Of a DNA stretch of 64,000 nucleotides, positions 33,440 to 46,115 are shown one piece after another; the stretch's first letter is position 1, and each line of letters starts with the position of its first letter. The DNA lies in contig CM068370.1 of assembly GCA_034769895.1 (NCBI GenBank), positions 50,601,454 to 50,665,453 on the forward strand. Reading direction: 5' to 3'. The notes below the pieces were generated by a model. It had not been told where the DNA came from, did no database searches, and saw nothing but the letters and a program-made list of their open reading frames with translations. The stretch is from Magicicada septendecula. Its lineage: Eukaryota > Arthropoda > Insecta > Hemiptera > Cicadidae. A program made the translations under genes and the position numbers.

Positions 33440-35470
33440 AACCTTGTAAAATGGCGAAAAGGTAAATCACACTTGGCTGTGTTTTTCTCCAACTAAAAAA
33501 TCTATACTTTGCTTTTGTTACACTTTATTTCCACAAAAAACTATCAAAAAAGCCATTTAATAGTGAAAATGGATTTTTGTCAGGACAAAATTTAAATCCC
33601 CGTATTCAGGATCATGAAAATAGCCCTGCTCATTGCTCTGAGTTTTTGGAATGGAAGGAATTGGAACGTTCTTTAAACAAAGGGAAACTTATAGATAATC
33701 TACTTCAGGAACAAATGAGTAAAACAACTAAGACATGGAAAGAAATCCTCAAACGGGTCATTGCCACAGTACAAACTCTTGTACAACAAAATCTGGCACT
33801 GAGAGGACATTGAGGGTCAATTACTAATGATCCAAATCCTGGAAAGTTTCTGGGTTTGTTAAAACATTTGGGTAAATATGACCCTGTCATGAGATCTCAT
33901 TTGGATGCAGTCTCTCATAAATTGTTGGATTCGCCAACTATTCAAAATGAAATAAGCCTGTTAGGAGAAAGAGTGCACAAATATATTATTACTGCATGGA
34001 AGAAAGTGAAATACTTTAGTATTATATTTGGCACGACACCAGATGCTGCACATGTAGAAGAAACGTCTCAGATTATAAGATCTGTTGAAATTAAATACAA
34101 TTCTGTTGATATCAAGGAAGCCTTCATAGATATAATTTCTCTTTTTGTGAAAACAGAAGCAATTACAAGTAAAGTTGAGGGAGATGGATTGAATCTTAGC
34201 GATTGCAGAGGTCAGTTGTATGACAAGCAAGTAACAATGGGTGGAATCCATTCAGGAGTTTAGAAGAGAATATTAGATTTGTATTCACTAGACGTGTTGT
34301 TCCCTGTGACAACCATTCACTCCGCTTGGTTAGAATTCATGCAGCTCATGTAAATGTTCAAGCAGTGACAATTTTTGGGACAGTAGAACGTCTATTCACC
34401 TTCCTTTCCTGTTCTACTCATAGATGGAGTGTTCTTAAAGACTTCATAAATATTACTCTGAAAGGGCATTGTGGTACCAGATGGAGTTCAAAAGTAGATG
34501 CAATATCCACTCAGTTGGATGAAGTGATCACTGCACTGGATAAACTTAGGGATACACTGACTGAAACAATTGATACGAGGGAAGATCCAGCATTAATAAT
34601 TAATGCGATAGAAAATTTTAATTTTGTGGGCTTGCTCTTTTTCTGGACAGATATTCTTTCTTCTATAGACAAAATCCAGGAAATCTTGCAGACCAAAGGA
34701 ATAAGCTTTATTCAAGCATTGACACTTCTGGAGACGCTAACAGAAAAATTAAAAGTTTGGAGGAATGAGGTATGTAACAATGTCATTAGTAAGGCAGATC
34801 AGGTATGTAGTGAATGGGATGTCAGTATCACAAAAAGGATATGAAGGAAGCTCATGATGCAGAAGGGGAATATACAGGGGATATGAAGGGGAGTAGGCAG
34901 ACGATTCGGCAAGAAATGCGACGTTCTCTAATAGAAATTTTGAACAAACTGTCAGTTAAAATTTCAAGCGGTTTCTCTAACACAAAAGTCATAAAAACGC
35001 TTCGGGTTCCTCTGTAAATTTGAGGCGTACATAAATGATGGGGATATACATTTTAAGGAACAGGTTCCCCAAGTCAATATCAAGTGCACAGTACTTGCAA
35101 AACTGTATCCGTATGACATAAACAGTGAAGAATTGTTCAGTGACTTGACAGACGTCGTACTTTTATTAAAAAGGGCAAAGGTTAACAGAGAACAAATGGG
35201 CTTTACACCTCAGGGACTGCTACAATACGTTTCTTCAATGAGATTAGAAGCCTACAAAACACTACCAACAGCTTTAAAAATTTTCTTACTTGACCACTGT
35301 CTGTGTCTTCTTGTGAAAAATTGTTTAGTAAACTTAAATTGATTAAATCGTACCTACAATTAACAATATCGCAAGGCAGGGTATCAAATCTAGCGATACT
35401 TTCAACTGAAAATGATATTGCTTCGTCTTTAGATTATAGTGACTTAATAACCAGTTGTCTTTGCAACAAT
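33440..35470 (+). pseudogene. hAT transposase, ZMYM1-like, degraded
   Basis: Segments in several frames follow the order of arthropod ZMYM1-like hAT transposases. A TTF-type finger comes first (WLCFSPTKKSILCFCYTLF, about 33477-33535). Then HENSPAHCSEFLEWKELERS, LQEQMSKTTKTWKEILKR and NLALRGH, with a stop soon after, and SPTIQNEISLLGERV and KVKYFSIIFGTTPDAAHVE, where the first catalytic Asp position reads G-T-T. These are followed by GLNLSDCRGQLYDKQVTM, CDNHSLRLV, a long helical insertion domain (about 34326-34844) and, near the end, LPTALKIF, EKLFSKLKLIKSYLQLT and SNLAILSTENDIASS, which are the hATC dimerisation domain. At least five stops or frame changes, so no active enzyme. Confidence 0.88.
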
Positions 35471-35844
35471 TAAGACCAGGAAAGTTACATTTTAAAACAT
35501 CTCATTTTAAATGTTTATTAATAGAAGATGGAACCATTAACCTGTAATGGTAAGTGATTTATTTTATTACTTTTAATGTAGTTCTTTGTTTAACTTTGTT
35601 AATTTCGGATATTGTTTTGACGATGCGCTTTAGACCTACAAGGAATTTGCACATTTATTACAACATTTTATGTTATAAATTTTTTATATTACTACATTTT
35701 TTATCATCTACATTTGTTATTAATAAATTATACTAACTGAATACCAGTAATATTATAATATGTAATTTCTTAATTTTCATGTAACAAATATTCTTAAGAC
35801 GCTTGCTGGACATGCTTTCATACAAACATCTACACATTTATTAA

Positions 35845-35930
35845 TATTATATATTATAAACTTTCACTGTGAACAATTATATTTATTAAAAAGTGAATGA
35901 AGAGGATGTACCAACAAGATAATTATAACA
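35845..35930 (+). repeat. PLE family B tail fragment
   Basis: Resembles the end of the PLE-B fold-back at 26455-26524: AAACTTTCAC, then GAAGAGGATG and CAACAAGATAATTATAA in the same order. Confidence 0.65.
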
Positions 35931-36066
35931 TTTATTAAGTACTTTGTTCACTGGATGGGTCTTCATTTTTGCTGTTTTGTCCCCTTTTAATTGTGAAGGT
36001 GAGGCGGCCGACAATCTCCTTGCCCCGGGGACCAAAAAGCCTAGCTATGCCACTGGAACTATAACT

Positions 36067-36091
36067 GTGTGTGTGTGTGTGTGTGTGTGTG
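36067..36091 (+). repeat. (TG)n microsatellite
   Basis: Short GT run directly beside the hAT target duplication. Confidence 0.95.
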
Positions 36092-36129
36092 GTTGATTGT
36101 GACACTGCCTTGCTGATATTTGTCAGTTG

Positions 36130-36755
36130 AGACTATGTTGTACAGTAGTGGCTCTCAATCTTATTTTGTTCACGGCACACCATCCTTTTGCAATAAGTTC
36201 CTGCAGCACACTGATGTACGATTTAGCAACACTGCAGGAGACTGTTCACCAGCCTCCGTCTGGAGAAAGAAGATCAACTCATAGAATTTCAGTCAGACCA
36301 AACACTTCAACTGATATACTGTATAGTGAACTATGATTCTCAAGTTTTGGATGTTAATGAAGAGGGAGTATCCAGTGATCGCAGTAGAAGTAGTTAATAT
36401 CCTGTTCATTTTTTTACCTCCTACTTGTGTGAGCTGGGCTTTTTGGCACTAACAAACATAAAAAGCAAGAAATGAGAGAGATTTCTCTCATTTGAACAGG
36501 AAACATGTGTTTAATTGACTTCAGTTTTATCACAAAATGAACTTTAACAAGCTCAACTTCCTCATCAGCAACTCAAATCTTGTATTGTACGGCATAAGCC
36601 AATAAATAGATTGGAAAATAAACATGTTTAAGCTCTTGAATATTTTTCTTTTGTTTAAGTAAATGCTGAGTAAAATTATTTTAATTGCTTTTACCAGCAA
36701 TATCACAAAGTGTCAGAAGTTTTCCAGCACACTCTTTGTGAATCACTTTTGTACA
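36130..36755. mobile_element. Possible hAT-type MITE
   Basis: The left end CAGTAGTGGCTCTCAA and the inverted right end CAAAAGTGATTCACAA share 11 of 16 bases, followed by TTCACGGCACACC and, inverted, AAAGAGTGTGCTGG. The pattern is that of common 'CAGTGGTTCTCAA' hAT elements. No matching target duplication found. Confidence 0.45.
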
Positions 36756-37320
36756 GTAAAAATTATACTGAACAAGTAGGTACGGATATGATCAACTAAC
36801 AACTTTATTTATTAATACTGAAATAAGTGAATGATATGTCGAGGGGTCAGTGGTAAAACTACTCAAGTCCAAGTTTTAATCATGTTTCAAAAACACATTT
36901 TTATGCATTTCTGTTTTACTTTTTAACAGTTACATAATCAATAAAAAACCTCTATTAATAATACAAATGAACTTTGAAAGTCAGTTTTATGGCTTATCAA
37001 TCAGTTTTTTGCACTTGTAAACCTTGAATTTCAGTTTTCCATAAATTCACATAAGTGGACTTGGGTAGTTTTACCACCGACCACTCGATATGTGCTCCAG
37101 AAGTCACACTTTCTACCACAGAACTCAAATACATTAAGCTGAATATGCCTACTTCAATCTTCATTTATCTTACTATTAATTCACAACAGGATAGCAAGTT
37201 TATTATATACTTGGTGCACTGTGTCTAACACTTTGGGGAATTATTCCATTTAGGAGAACAAATATGAAGTGTTACTTTTCATTTTTCATTTCAAAATAAC
37301 AAAAATGTGGGCATTATATA

Positions 37321-37855
37321 GAGTGTATTCCGGTTAATGGGACCACTGGTTAGGTCCAGCCACTTTATTGGACCAACATTCAAAATACAAAAACAAAACA
37401 GGGTTGAACACAGAAAGTTTCTTTGCTTAATACGTCTGGACCTCTGGTTATTCGGTCCAGTAATGGCTCAGATTTTCTTTTCTTAAATAGAATAAGCATT
37501 TTTTTTAGAACGTAATTTACAAGAGTAGTTTTTGTCCTTGGAAACATACACTAAGCCAACTACAGGTGCCACTAGGACCTCCAGGATTCTTAAAAATAGG
37601 CCTACTCATACTATTTCATTATGCTATTATTATAGTATTATTATGTATTTCCTTAAATGTACTTTGTTAGTACCAAATCTTATAATTGTGATATTTATTG
37701 TAGTTAAGAGTTATGTCTGATATTCTGTTATTACAAAATTTCGGTTTATAAGGCCTATGTGCTTACTTTTTAGAAGTTTTGGGTAACAGGGCAAGCTGCT
37801 TAATTGGACCAACTTAACATAATCCCAACGTGTCCCGATAAAGCGGAATACACTG
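37321..37855. mobile_element. Pogo/Tigger-like MITE, 535 bp
   Basis: TA flanks on both sides (37319-37320 and 37856-37857). The inverted ends share AGTGTATTCCG, and both carry a TTGGACCAAC-type block inside. No transposase frame. Confidence 0.82.
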
Positions 37856-37857
37856 TA

Positions 37858-40727
37858 AATTTTATTTTTAATATTTAATTTAAGATGAGCTGTAATTCAA
37901 GGTTCCAGATGAAAACTCGTAATGTAGATGAAAACATTTGATATTTTTCTTGTAACAAATGTATGAATATAATGGATACGTAGCCACATATTTCTTTTTA
38001 TTACTGGAGGGCCAATATTGGTATTCTTAATGTCATTATAAGTATTTTTTAGGAAAGTCACAACAATGTTTTTTTTAATATTTTAAACCTATTTTGTGTG
38101 TATGTGTGTGTGTGTGTTGTGTGTGTGTTGGGGGAGGGATTATTAGGGTGCAGAACATAGAAAAATTCTTGAAACTGTTTTTCTAATACAAAATAAGTAC
38201 AGTTAATTAGTGATAAAATTATTGAGTAACTTGTTATCCCATTTAATAGCACTGCATAAAGAACATTTAAATTTGGTTCAGTTTAACAGCATTACAACTT
38301 CAATAAAATAAACCATTTTAAAGATAAAATTTTAACAAATCAATATTAACTACAAATTATATTATTTAGATACTGCCACAAAAATATTTTAATTGTACAG
38401 TTTATAATTACCTTGAACACGTCAGACAGCCTGTGCGATTTGTTGCACTTCTGGGAAATCGGGCACTATAAGTACCCTGTAAATATATATTGCACCATCA
38501 TATGAGTGCATCATATGAGTACTAAAGTCGTTTAGTCAATTAAATATGGATGTCTACTTCCTGTCTATCATGTCTATAATAAGCGAATATTCTGGTCTTA
38601 TCATAATTGCCAGTGACTCTTCCTTGTACCATTCACCAAACGTTCTTTATGTTGATGATGACGTCATGTTTGTTGAAACGTTTTCTCATATTTTTCATCA
38701 GAGCGAGTACTTTTAGTTTTTATTTTCATAAATATTTTGTACATAGCCAATAGCAATAAAATTGCATGACTTCTGAGACCTTGGGGCAACAACCAGCTCA
38801 GCAGAAATGCAATCTGTCTTCCATTTTTTTTATAAAACAAAATGAAGATTACATTTTGTAGTTCCTATATTCAGCAACTACTGGACTTGTTCTGTGAGTA
38901 ACCTGTGGAAAGAAACAGAAGAGTGTTTATTAGCAAATTCTTAAAGGAATTTATGATTTAGGATATATTTTTAAAACAAAAACATATTAATTTTAAAAAT
39001 ACAGCAACTGGTTGATTTGGAAACAGGACTGATATTTATTGATTTTTTCTTAATGATGCTGGAAAAAACATAAGATACACAATTATATAAAACTGTTTAT
39101 ATTTATATTTTTTAGCTGTTTATCAGTCCTGTATACGGAATCTATAATACAGTACAATTATTATGAAGTTTTATCTGTAGATGTATTATAAGTAACTGAA
39201 ATTATATATGAAAAAGTGCCTGTCCCAGTTTTGACTATTTGTGATAAATGAAAAGTCCTTTTAATTTACCTAAATGTGAAATTATCTAGCACAGAAAGTT
39301 TGAGTTAAAACAGAATTTTGAGTTATTTTACCAGTTCTTTAAAATACTGATTATATAAAAGTATACAGTACATAAGAATAACATATTAATAATTTATTTC
39401 ACTGTTTCCCTTATACAGGCTGTTTAATAAAAAAATTAAGTTCTTTTGTTACAAAAGGATAATTTTGATAAAACTTATTTTAATTTTTAAACTTTGCCAG
39501 CTAAATCAATTTGTTACACAAATTTGTATTTACTAATCTGAATTGTTAAAACCATCTGATTCAAATAAGAGGAACTGTGTTTAAACAACTGTTAATTTAA
39601 ACATATTTTTACAGTCAGTGATTTTATATGTACACTAATTTTAAATTACGAACTACCAATAATTTAGGTGTTTCAGGTACCACCTTATCAGAAATTTATG
39701 TTATTATTGTTTATATATTTTTAGTTTCTACATGTTTGAAACATTTTTGTGGTTTATTGTATCTGTGTAGGTAAAATTTTATTATTCAATTTTTTTACTA
39801 TTTTTGATAAAATTATTAAGGTAAATATTTTTTATAATTTCTCTTAATCTGTATTGCAATATAGTGCACAATTTCCTTCTTGTTTTCCTAAATCATTCAA
39901 AAGAATGCATGAATTTTTTATAACAAAATTTAATACAGATGCTTTATATTGTGGAGAATATACACCGTGATTAGTAATAATTAAAGAACCCTTTGTAGGT
40001 TTCTGTGAGGTCATCTTTAACTGGCAATGGCTAGCCTTGAAGTGCACAACCGTCTGACAAATTGTGTGTAACCAACAGTTATTTATCGAACACTTGGTAA
40101 ATTTTGCAAGTCTTCTGTTATACTCTTTATGAGTTTTGCAAAACATTGCTACAAAGGCACTGTTCCTTCTTTGGATTTGTAACAAACAATGTCACCACAC
40201 ACCACTATCATCTTCAATCATCCCTGTTCTTTAGTTTCCTTATCTTTGCTCTCTTAAATTTGTCCATTATTATTTATCAGCAAAAATCGGTCCTGTCAGA
40301 TAATCTACTAATTTACATGTTATATTGTTCTCCCACAAAAAAACCTAAAAACAAAACAAGTACCATATTAGTTGCATCAAATATTAAGTTGTGCTTACAA
40401 TTTAATGCGGTCAAATAATTTTTGTACTGACAGAATGGACAGAACAGTCAGTACAATTCAGCGTCACCTGTATAACTAGACATCAGACTGCTTACAGTCC
40501 TTGCTGTTTATAACTGTCTCCCACTTCGACTCCGGAATGCACTGATGCAAGCACCCAATTGTTGCTTCATAGATTCATGAGCTTTCTGTTCTCAAGCAGC
40601 ACAGACTTTTCACATTGTAGAGTTTGTTGCTGGTGCTGGTATGTTTTCATAAAGTAAAAATATATGTAATTGTTTGCAAAACAATTTATTGATAAGAATT
40701 TTACAGGTAAGTATAATATAGTATGTA
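37858..40727. other. Gene-free intergenic DNA
   Basis: AT-rich, with a (TG)n tract near 38095-38130. A weak hammerhead-like run near 38655-38685 is discussed under rejected items. No gene recognised. Confidence 0.5.
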
Positions 40728-41642
40728 TAGTAAAATGGAAAGTTAAGGGCATGGAAATGCGCAAAACGCTTACGGTCAGAGGGGAAAGGCGATGTGGAGG
40801 GAGTCGCTGTGAGAAAAGAATTGTTGTTATCAGCAAAGGTGCGCAGCCAACCTAAGAATATAATTTCTAATAGTAACAAAAACTCGCGACTGTTAAGGTT
40901 TGTTTGTAAATGTGTCACCACAATCTCTATCTGTGTGTGTGTGCCTACAGTCACACAGCTGGCTTAAAAAAAACATATACGTTCACACAGCTGGCTTAAA
41001 AAAAAAAATATACGTTTATTGTTTCCGATGTAAATCAAATAATAATAATATTGTAATTGTATTACTACAGAAATCAAGCAAATGATATGTACTGTTCACA
41101 CGTATCGGAATTTGTTGCTCTTACATATCAGAATGTTTTATAAATATATCTGAGTGTTGTTTGGTTCCATCGATGTTTGGTTCTGTCATTGTGTACTGCT
41201 GAGGCATAAAAAACAACAGCCTTTCTGTTATCACAATGGAATTTGGAAACTGTATACTTCCACTCCTTAATTACACTCGACTGTCTCTACAGTTTATCAT
41301 TACATAAAAAAACGTGTTTTTCGTATTAATTTAATTGCAAGAATCTTTTTAATCCTGGACAACAAAAAACTGTTTATTATTACTTACCGTGCATGACTAT
41401 GAATAACTTTCCTGTCTTTGCTAGTTGAAGAAGTATCCATTTTAACAACTCTTATTACTGGATGATAACACAAATAATAACGATAATACATAATTACAGA
41501 ATAAAAACTACCAAAAGAAATTAACTAAAAAATTGAATAACTAACAAAAATGAGTGAAGTGAAAAACAACGATACAATTAATAATACATTGAATTAATAA
41601 TAAAAAATGCAAGACTGAGATAGTACATCACACAGTAACTAA

Positions 41643-44198
41643 TAGTAGAGCCAAAATAGCACCAAAAAATACCGAAAAAGGATGGATTTTATCCTCCGTC
41701 CAATTTTTTTGCTGGAATAGGTTAAGTAAGCAAAAGTAAGTGTACAGTTAAAATTTTTACAAAATCCAGCTTGTGCGTCACGAGATAAGTGCATTTTTGG
41801 TGCATCGTATAAGTGTATCGGCCATAACTTCGGTTCTATTGGACGTATCGAGACAAAAAAAAATTCAACATACTCACTATGAATTAACAAATCAAGCTGG
41901 GTTAGTAGTGCTACCTAAAATGGTCAACATAACCTCAAAAAAAAATTAAACTTCATTATAATGCAATTGTCTTTTAAAATTCGATTTCTCTTGAATTAAA
42001 AAAGATAAAATCAATTTCTTTGGACCAAAATATTTCTTTTCTATTGTAGAAACTTAAAAAAAATTTAATTTTTCTGGCTAAAATCTCAAAATTTTGATTT
42101 TTTCGCCATTTTATGAGAGATGATCCTAGTAAGGTTTTTTGTTTTTCAAATCGTAGATTCTTTATGTGCTTAATTGCTATTATCATTAAAACATTTTTAA
42201 TTTTTTTTTACCTATTTTATGGCAATATATATATATATATATATATATATACACGTACCGGTTTCCAAGGTTATTTCTGTATGTTAACAATGTAACCGGG
42301 TTATATTTACTTTATAGAGGGATACCTTTTGTAATCAATTTTATACACATAATAGCAGAGCAGGTATGCACGCACGCCCGTATCAACACACACTATGTTT
42401 GCGCTCTCATACACAGAAACACACAGAGTACTCAAACGTAAGACTATTTGTATAAAGAATATCCTGATATTTCCTACGTTTACTTCTAACATGTGTTAGA
42501 ATTGATACGATTCAGAAACATCCAGCATTATTAAAGGATATACACTATTTTTATGAGAAAGATGCTAGTATAATTTGCCTATATGCAGCAAGCGAAGCCT
42601 TTGTTAAGGTTATGTATGGATATGAGCCATCTGACAAATCTGGTTTAAATATTATTAGATATTTGTGTTTTAAGAAAAGGGTTCTGTCTGACATGGATAT
42701 TGCTTGCAAATTATCTGGTTTACCACCTACAGCAGAAGCTTTACAATACCATTCGCTTGGAGTATATTTACAAATACAAAAATGGCTTGGTAATTCGGAT
42801 AAAAGTCCTTTAGAATATGGGTGGGAACTGATAGAAAACAAGGTCTTTTGCCCATTACAATGAAAAATGATCCGTTACCAGACTATTTAGTTGGAATGTG
42901 AAATCCGCCTGCAATAAAGGGTGCAAGACAGGAAACTGTTCTTGCAGAGCCAAAGGCAAATTTTGCAGTTCAATGTGTCGTTTCTGTCGGGGTACTAATT
43001 GTACTAATAATGAACAACCAGGTGACCTTGAAACCGTAGAAGAAAATGAGGAAAATAAGGAAGACAGTGAGCAAGGCGACATAAGCATTCTGGAAAGCGA
43101 AAGCGAAAGCAGCCTTCAATTTATTGAACATTTTTATAGGGATCAATACGATCAAGAAGAAGATGCAATTTTTTCCGATGGCACGACCGATGCATCAGTT
43201 GATGATGAAGAGGGGCCTCCAGATAACAAAAGAATAAGGAGAAATTGATTAAATGTAAAAAATAATAATTTGTTTTACTATATGTACTGTTATGTATAAA
43301 AAATGATTATTTAAAATAAAGAACTTTTTTAAGCCATACAAATATATTTCATTGAATATAATTATTATTTAGCATGTTATAACAATGGAAACATAAAATA
43401 ACTTGTAAATTGAGTAAAAAATAAGTGTCATTTTTTAAGAATTAATGCTTAAAAAAATTTTTTAAGTTATGTATGTACTAATATATGTATACAATTGATA
43501 TACATTACAAAAGGTATCATAAATACATGAATATAAAGTAATATAACCCAGTTACATTGTAACATACAGAAATAACCTTGAAACCGGTACATATATATAT
43601 ATATATATATATAAAATAGGTAAAAAAAAAATTAAAATTTTTTTAGTGATAGTAGCAATTAAGTACATAAAAAAATCTACGATTTGAAAAACAAAAATCC
43701 TTACTAGGATCATCTCTCATAAAATGGCGAGCAAATCAAATTTTTTAAAATTTTGAGATTTTAGCCAGAAAAATTAAATTTTTTCAAAATTTTTTTGTAA
43801 GTTTCTACAATAAAAAACAAATATTTTGGTCGAAAGAAATTGATTTTATCTTTTTTAATTCAAGAGAAATCGAATTTTAAAGGAAAATTGCATTATAATG
43901 AAGTTTAATTTTGTTTTGAGGTTATGTTGACCTTTTTACGTAGCACTACTAACCCAGCTTGATTTGTTAATTCATAACGAGTATGTTGAATTGTGTTTGG
44001 TCTCGATACGTCCAATAGAACCGAAGTTATGGCCGATACACTTATACGATGCACCAAAATGCACTTATCTCATGACGCACAAGCAGGATTTTGTAAAAAT
44101 TTTAACTGTACACTTTACTTCTGCTTAGTTAACCTATTCCAGCAAAAAAATTGGACGGAGGAGAAACATCCTTTTTAAATGCTATTTTGCCTCTACTA
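41643..44198. mobile_element. 2.56-kb DNA element with ~700-bp inverted arms
   Basis: Flanked by CTAA (41639-41642 and 44199-44202). Copy A of the host element shows the empty site with a single CTAA (near 62095-62098), which proves the insertion. Ends: TAGTAGAG(C/G)CAAAATAGCA. Arms at about 41643-42345 and 43489-44198 are diverged inverted copies that each contain a (TA)n tract. The unique centre (42346-43488) holds a cysteine-rich protein remnant. Superfamily not identified. Confidence 0.92.
42501..43248 (+). pseudogene. C-terminal part of a cysteine-rich transposon protein
   Basis: First segment: IDTIQKHPALLKDIHYFYEK, ASIICLYAASEAFVKVMYGY, then LSGLPPTAEALQYHSLGVYL, KSPLEYGWEL. After a frame change (42863-42898) comes CNKGCKTGNCSCRAKGKFC and SSMCRFCRGTNCTN, spacing C-x3-C-x4-C-x-C-x6-C-x3-C-x2-C-x4-C, then a long acidic tail to 43248. 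The order LPPT, YGW, then a CXC/tesmin-like cysteine block at the C-terminus matches a protein family seen many times in arthropod genomes and usually left unnamed. Here it sits precisely between the inverted arms, arguing that it is transposon-encoded. The N-terminal part is missing, so this is not a complete gene. Confidence 0.72.
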
Positions 44199-44394
44199 CT
44201 AACAATGTACTAAAACATCACACACAAAGTTGGCAACACCTTTACTTACATACCAGCTGATTCTCCGTTACCCTCCCGCCATTCACAGTTTCAAAGTGGA
44301 CTCGTCCATCCATAAATTGGTTTCTGTGCGTATACCCTTAGCTTTCAATTTACTGTATTTAGTGGGTGAATAAAACCACTAATTTTGATCTTAG

Positions 44395-44580
44395 GCTATC
44401 ACGGCTGGTGTAGAAATTAGTCGAAGCATCATTAGCCAGGCTGTTAGACAATAGTCCATGTCCCAACAGCCCAGTTAACTATACTTTGAATAATGTTGAC
44501 GCCGACATCTGTGACAGACTAAGATAAAGTTTATGAGTTCATAGAGCATGGCCTAACAGCCCAGATAATGATACATTGAA
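44395..44580. mobile_element. PLE family Z relic termini
   Basis: CTTAGGCTATCACGGCTGGT and AGCCAGGCTGTTAGACAATA correspond to the family Z terminus at 26103-26190. ATGTCCCAACAGCCCAG and a repeat of it, GGCCTAACAGCCCAG near 44550, are inverted partners. No hammerhead core left. Confidence 0.5.
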
Positions 44581-44810
44581 TAAAACCACTAATGCCCACG
44601 CACTAACTACTCTGCTTCCTTTCTGCTGTATTTCACAAATCCCTAGTATCTGTAATCTATATTTTCTCTTTTCCTCTGTTATTTCCACATCCTCTACTGC
44701 TAATGATGTAATATTCCACATTCCAAATCTTATCCAATCTTTTGCCAACATATTTACCAGTAGACCATTCGCTTCCAAACCTGATGTAATTTCTATAAAT
44801 GACATTACCT
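44539..44810 (-). pseudogene. RTE-like LINE endonuclease fragment
   Basis: Minus strand: IRFGMWNITSLAVEDVEITE, EEKRKYRLQILGICEIQQKG, SRVV. This is the first strand-helix of an AP-type LINE endonuclease (usual form GTWNIRSL...LGISEVKW). Only about 55 residues remain, ending against PLE relics. Confidence 0.68.
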
Positions 44811-45849
44811 TTGTGGGCGATTAGCTCAACGATAGTTCCATTACTTCCAAAAATATGGTCTTGATCCACAGCTCTTATAAAAGTAAATCCCCGTCTAACA
44901 CCTGACAGACACCTTCTAAGTGGATTTAAAGTGAATGTTAATTCTCTCATAGACATCACTATCAACTGTGACGTACTCATTAGTCTTACATAACATCAAA
45001 ATACTAAAGGTATCTAGATGCAGATAATGCAAATTATAAAATTATAACTTCCACAATATTCTTGGAAAAGGTTGAAATTCTTGAATATGGGTAAATCACA
45101 AGAACAAAATTTTTACTTAAATGATGTATTTCAAACACTTTTACTCAGTAAAAAATATTAAACATGTTACAATAAAAAAATTAAATAATAAATAATTTGT
45201 CTATTCCAGTAAACAAAGACGAACTTTACTTTTATTAAAAAAAAAAAAAAAAAAATCAAAAGCTAAAACTTATTGTAAACAATGTACTTGTGTGGGCAGC
45301 TTGTTTCTGTCTCTGAAACTTCACCAAACTTGTGAAGCGAAAACACATCTTCTATACGAAATAACACTTCTAAAAGAACTCTCATGTTAAATGAGTTATT
45401 ACTCTTATAGGAAAAAAATTAATGCCACAATTACTTCCACACCTTACCGAGTACCAACTTATGGCAGCATGTAAATGGTAAAACCATCTGCATAATGTTT
45501 ATGTAACTATTTTGTTGAACACTTTAACATAACTATAAAACAGCCACATACAGTAATAAATGCACCAGGTCTGGCTTTATCTCGCAGAGAAATAACGCAT
45601 TATATTGACTTTTTATTGTATGCAAGTAAAAGTACAACAAACAATATTAGAATGTTTGGTGCACTCGACACAATTTTATTCAGTCGGTACCTATTTCATA
45701 AGAGTGTCAATTGCTGTTGAAAATATGCATGTTATAGCAGATTACATTTACTGAGTCAACTGATTACATATATAATCATTGACAATATACAAGATATGAT
45801 AATAAAGTTCACAAATTACCTGAAAAAAGTCAGACAAAAAAGATCAAAA
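44811..45849. other. Gene-free intergenic DNA
   Basis: A poly-A run at about 45237-45256. No gene recognised. Confidence 0.5.
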
Positions 45850-46115
45850 ATTTTCTCCATTAACTTTTGGAATTTGTATCATGACAGTGCACCTACTCAT
45901 GTGTGCGAGAGGTTTTTAGTGCAGAGAAAATAATCTCCGTTTTGGAACACATGCTCTATTCACAAGATCTGGCACGGCAATTTTTTTGTTTTGTAAAAGA
46001 ATAATAAAAATAGATAGGGAAGCACTGAAAGGGTTAAATTTTAAAATATTTTAAGAACAGTCTGATGCTAGTATAAAGGCGCTTTCACAAAAACAGTTCA
46101 AATTCTTTTATGGGG
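45850..46115 (+). pseudogene. Mariner transposase C-terminal fragment
   Basis: NFWNLYHDSAPTHVCERFLV corresponds to the mariner WxLHHDNAPAHxxxxxxxFL block with the second catalytic Asp. VLEHMLYSQDLARQFF, in another frame, fits VLEHPPYSPDLAPCDFF, and LKGLNFKIF, SDASIKALSQKQFKFFYG fits the C-terminal helices. Several stops and a frame change; no TIRs seen nearby. It belongs to a different copy from the palindromic element at 14.2 kb. Confidence 0.78.

Larger units (their letters stand above)
30323..36055 (+). mobile_element. 5.7-kb hAT transposon with THAP and ZMYM1-like transposase remnants
   Basis: Perfect 8-bp duplication GAACTATA at 30315-30322 and 36056-36063. Terminal inverted repeats: CAGAGGCGTAGCTAGG on the left and, read inverted, CAGTGGCATAGCTAGG on the right. 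The interior has a THAP exon pair, a TTF-type zinc finger and a hAT transposase reaching the C-terminal dimerisation domain, all on the plus strand with stops and frame changes. The interior also holds a block related to the 9772-11749 element and a PLE-B tail, so other elements have landed in it. Confidence 0.93.
40728..44355 (-). mobile_element. TA-flanked Tc1/IS630-like element, copy B, interrupted
   Basis: The left end (AGTAAAATGGAAAGTTAAGG) and the right end (inverse, TTTCAATTTACTG) are flanked by TA at 40726-40727 and 44356-44357. The body matches copy A at 61188-62259 on both sides of a 2.56-kb insertion. On the minus strand at about 41397-41441 it keeps MDTSSTSKDRKVIHSHAR, followed at once by GTAAGT, an exon 1 with splice donor. 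The rest of the transposase is missing. Confidence 0.85.

Noticed and set aside
38640-38720. Possible hammerhead near GATGATGACGTCATG and GAAACGTTTTC
   Set aside because: The core begins TTGATGA and not CTGATGA, no stem I pairing is found, and no inverted partner exists. It may be a PLE relic, but the evidence is too thin.
42225-42251. (TA)n tracts as a CRISPR-like or regulatory array
   Set aside because: Simple (TA)n microsatellites, mirrored at about 43590-43612 because they lie in inverted arms.
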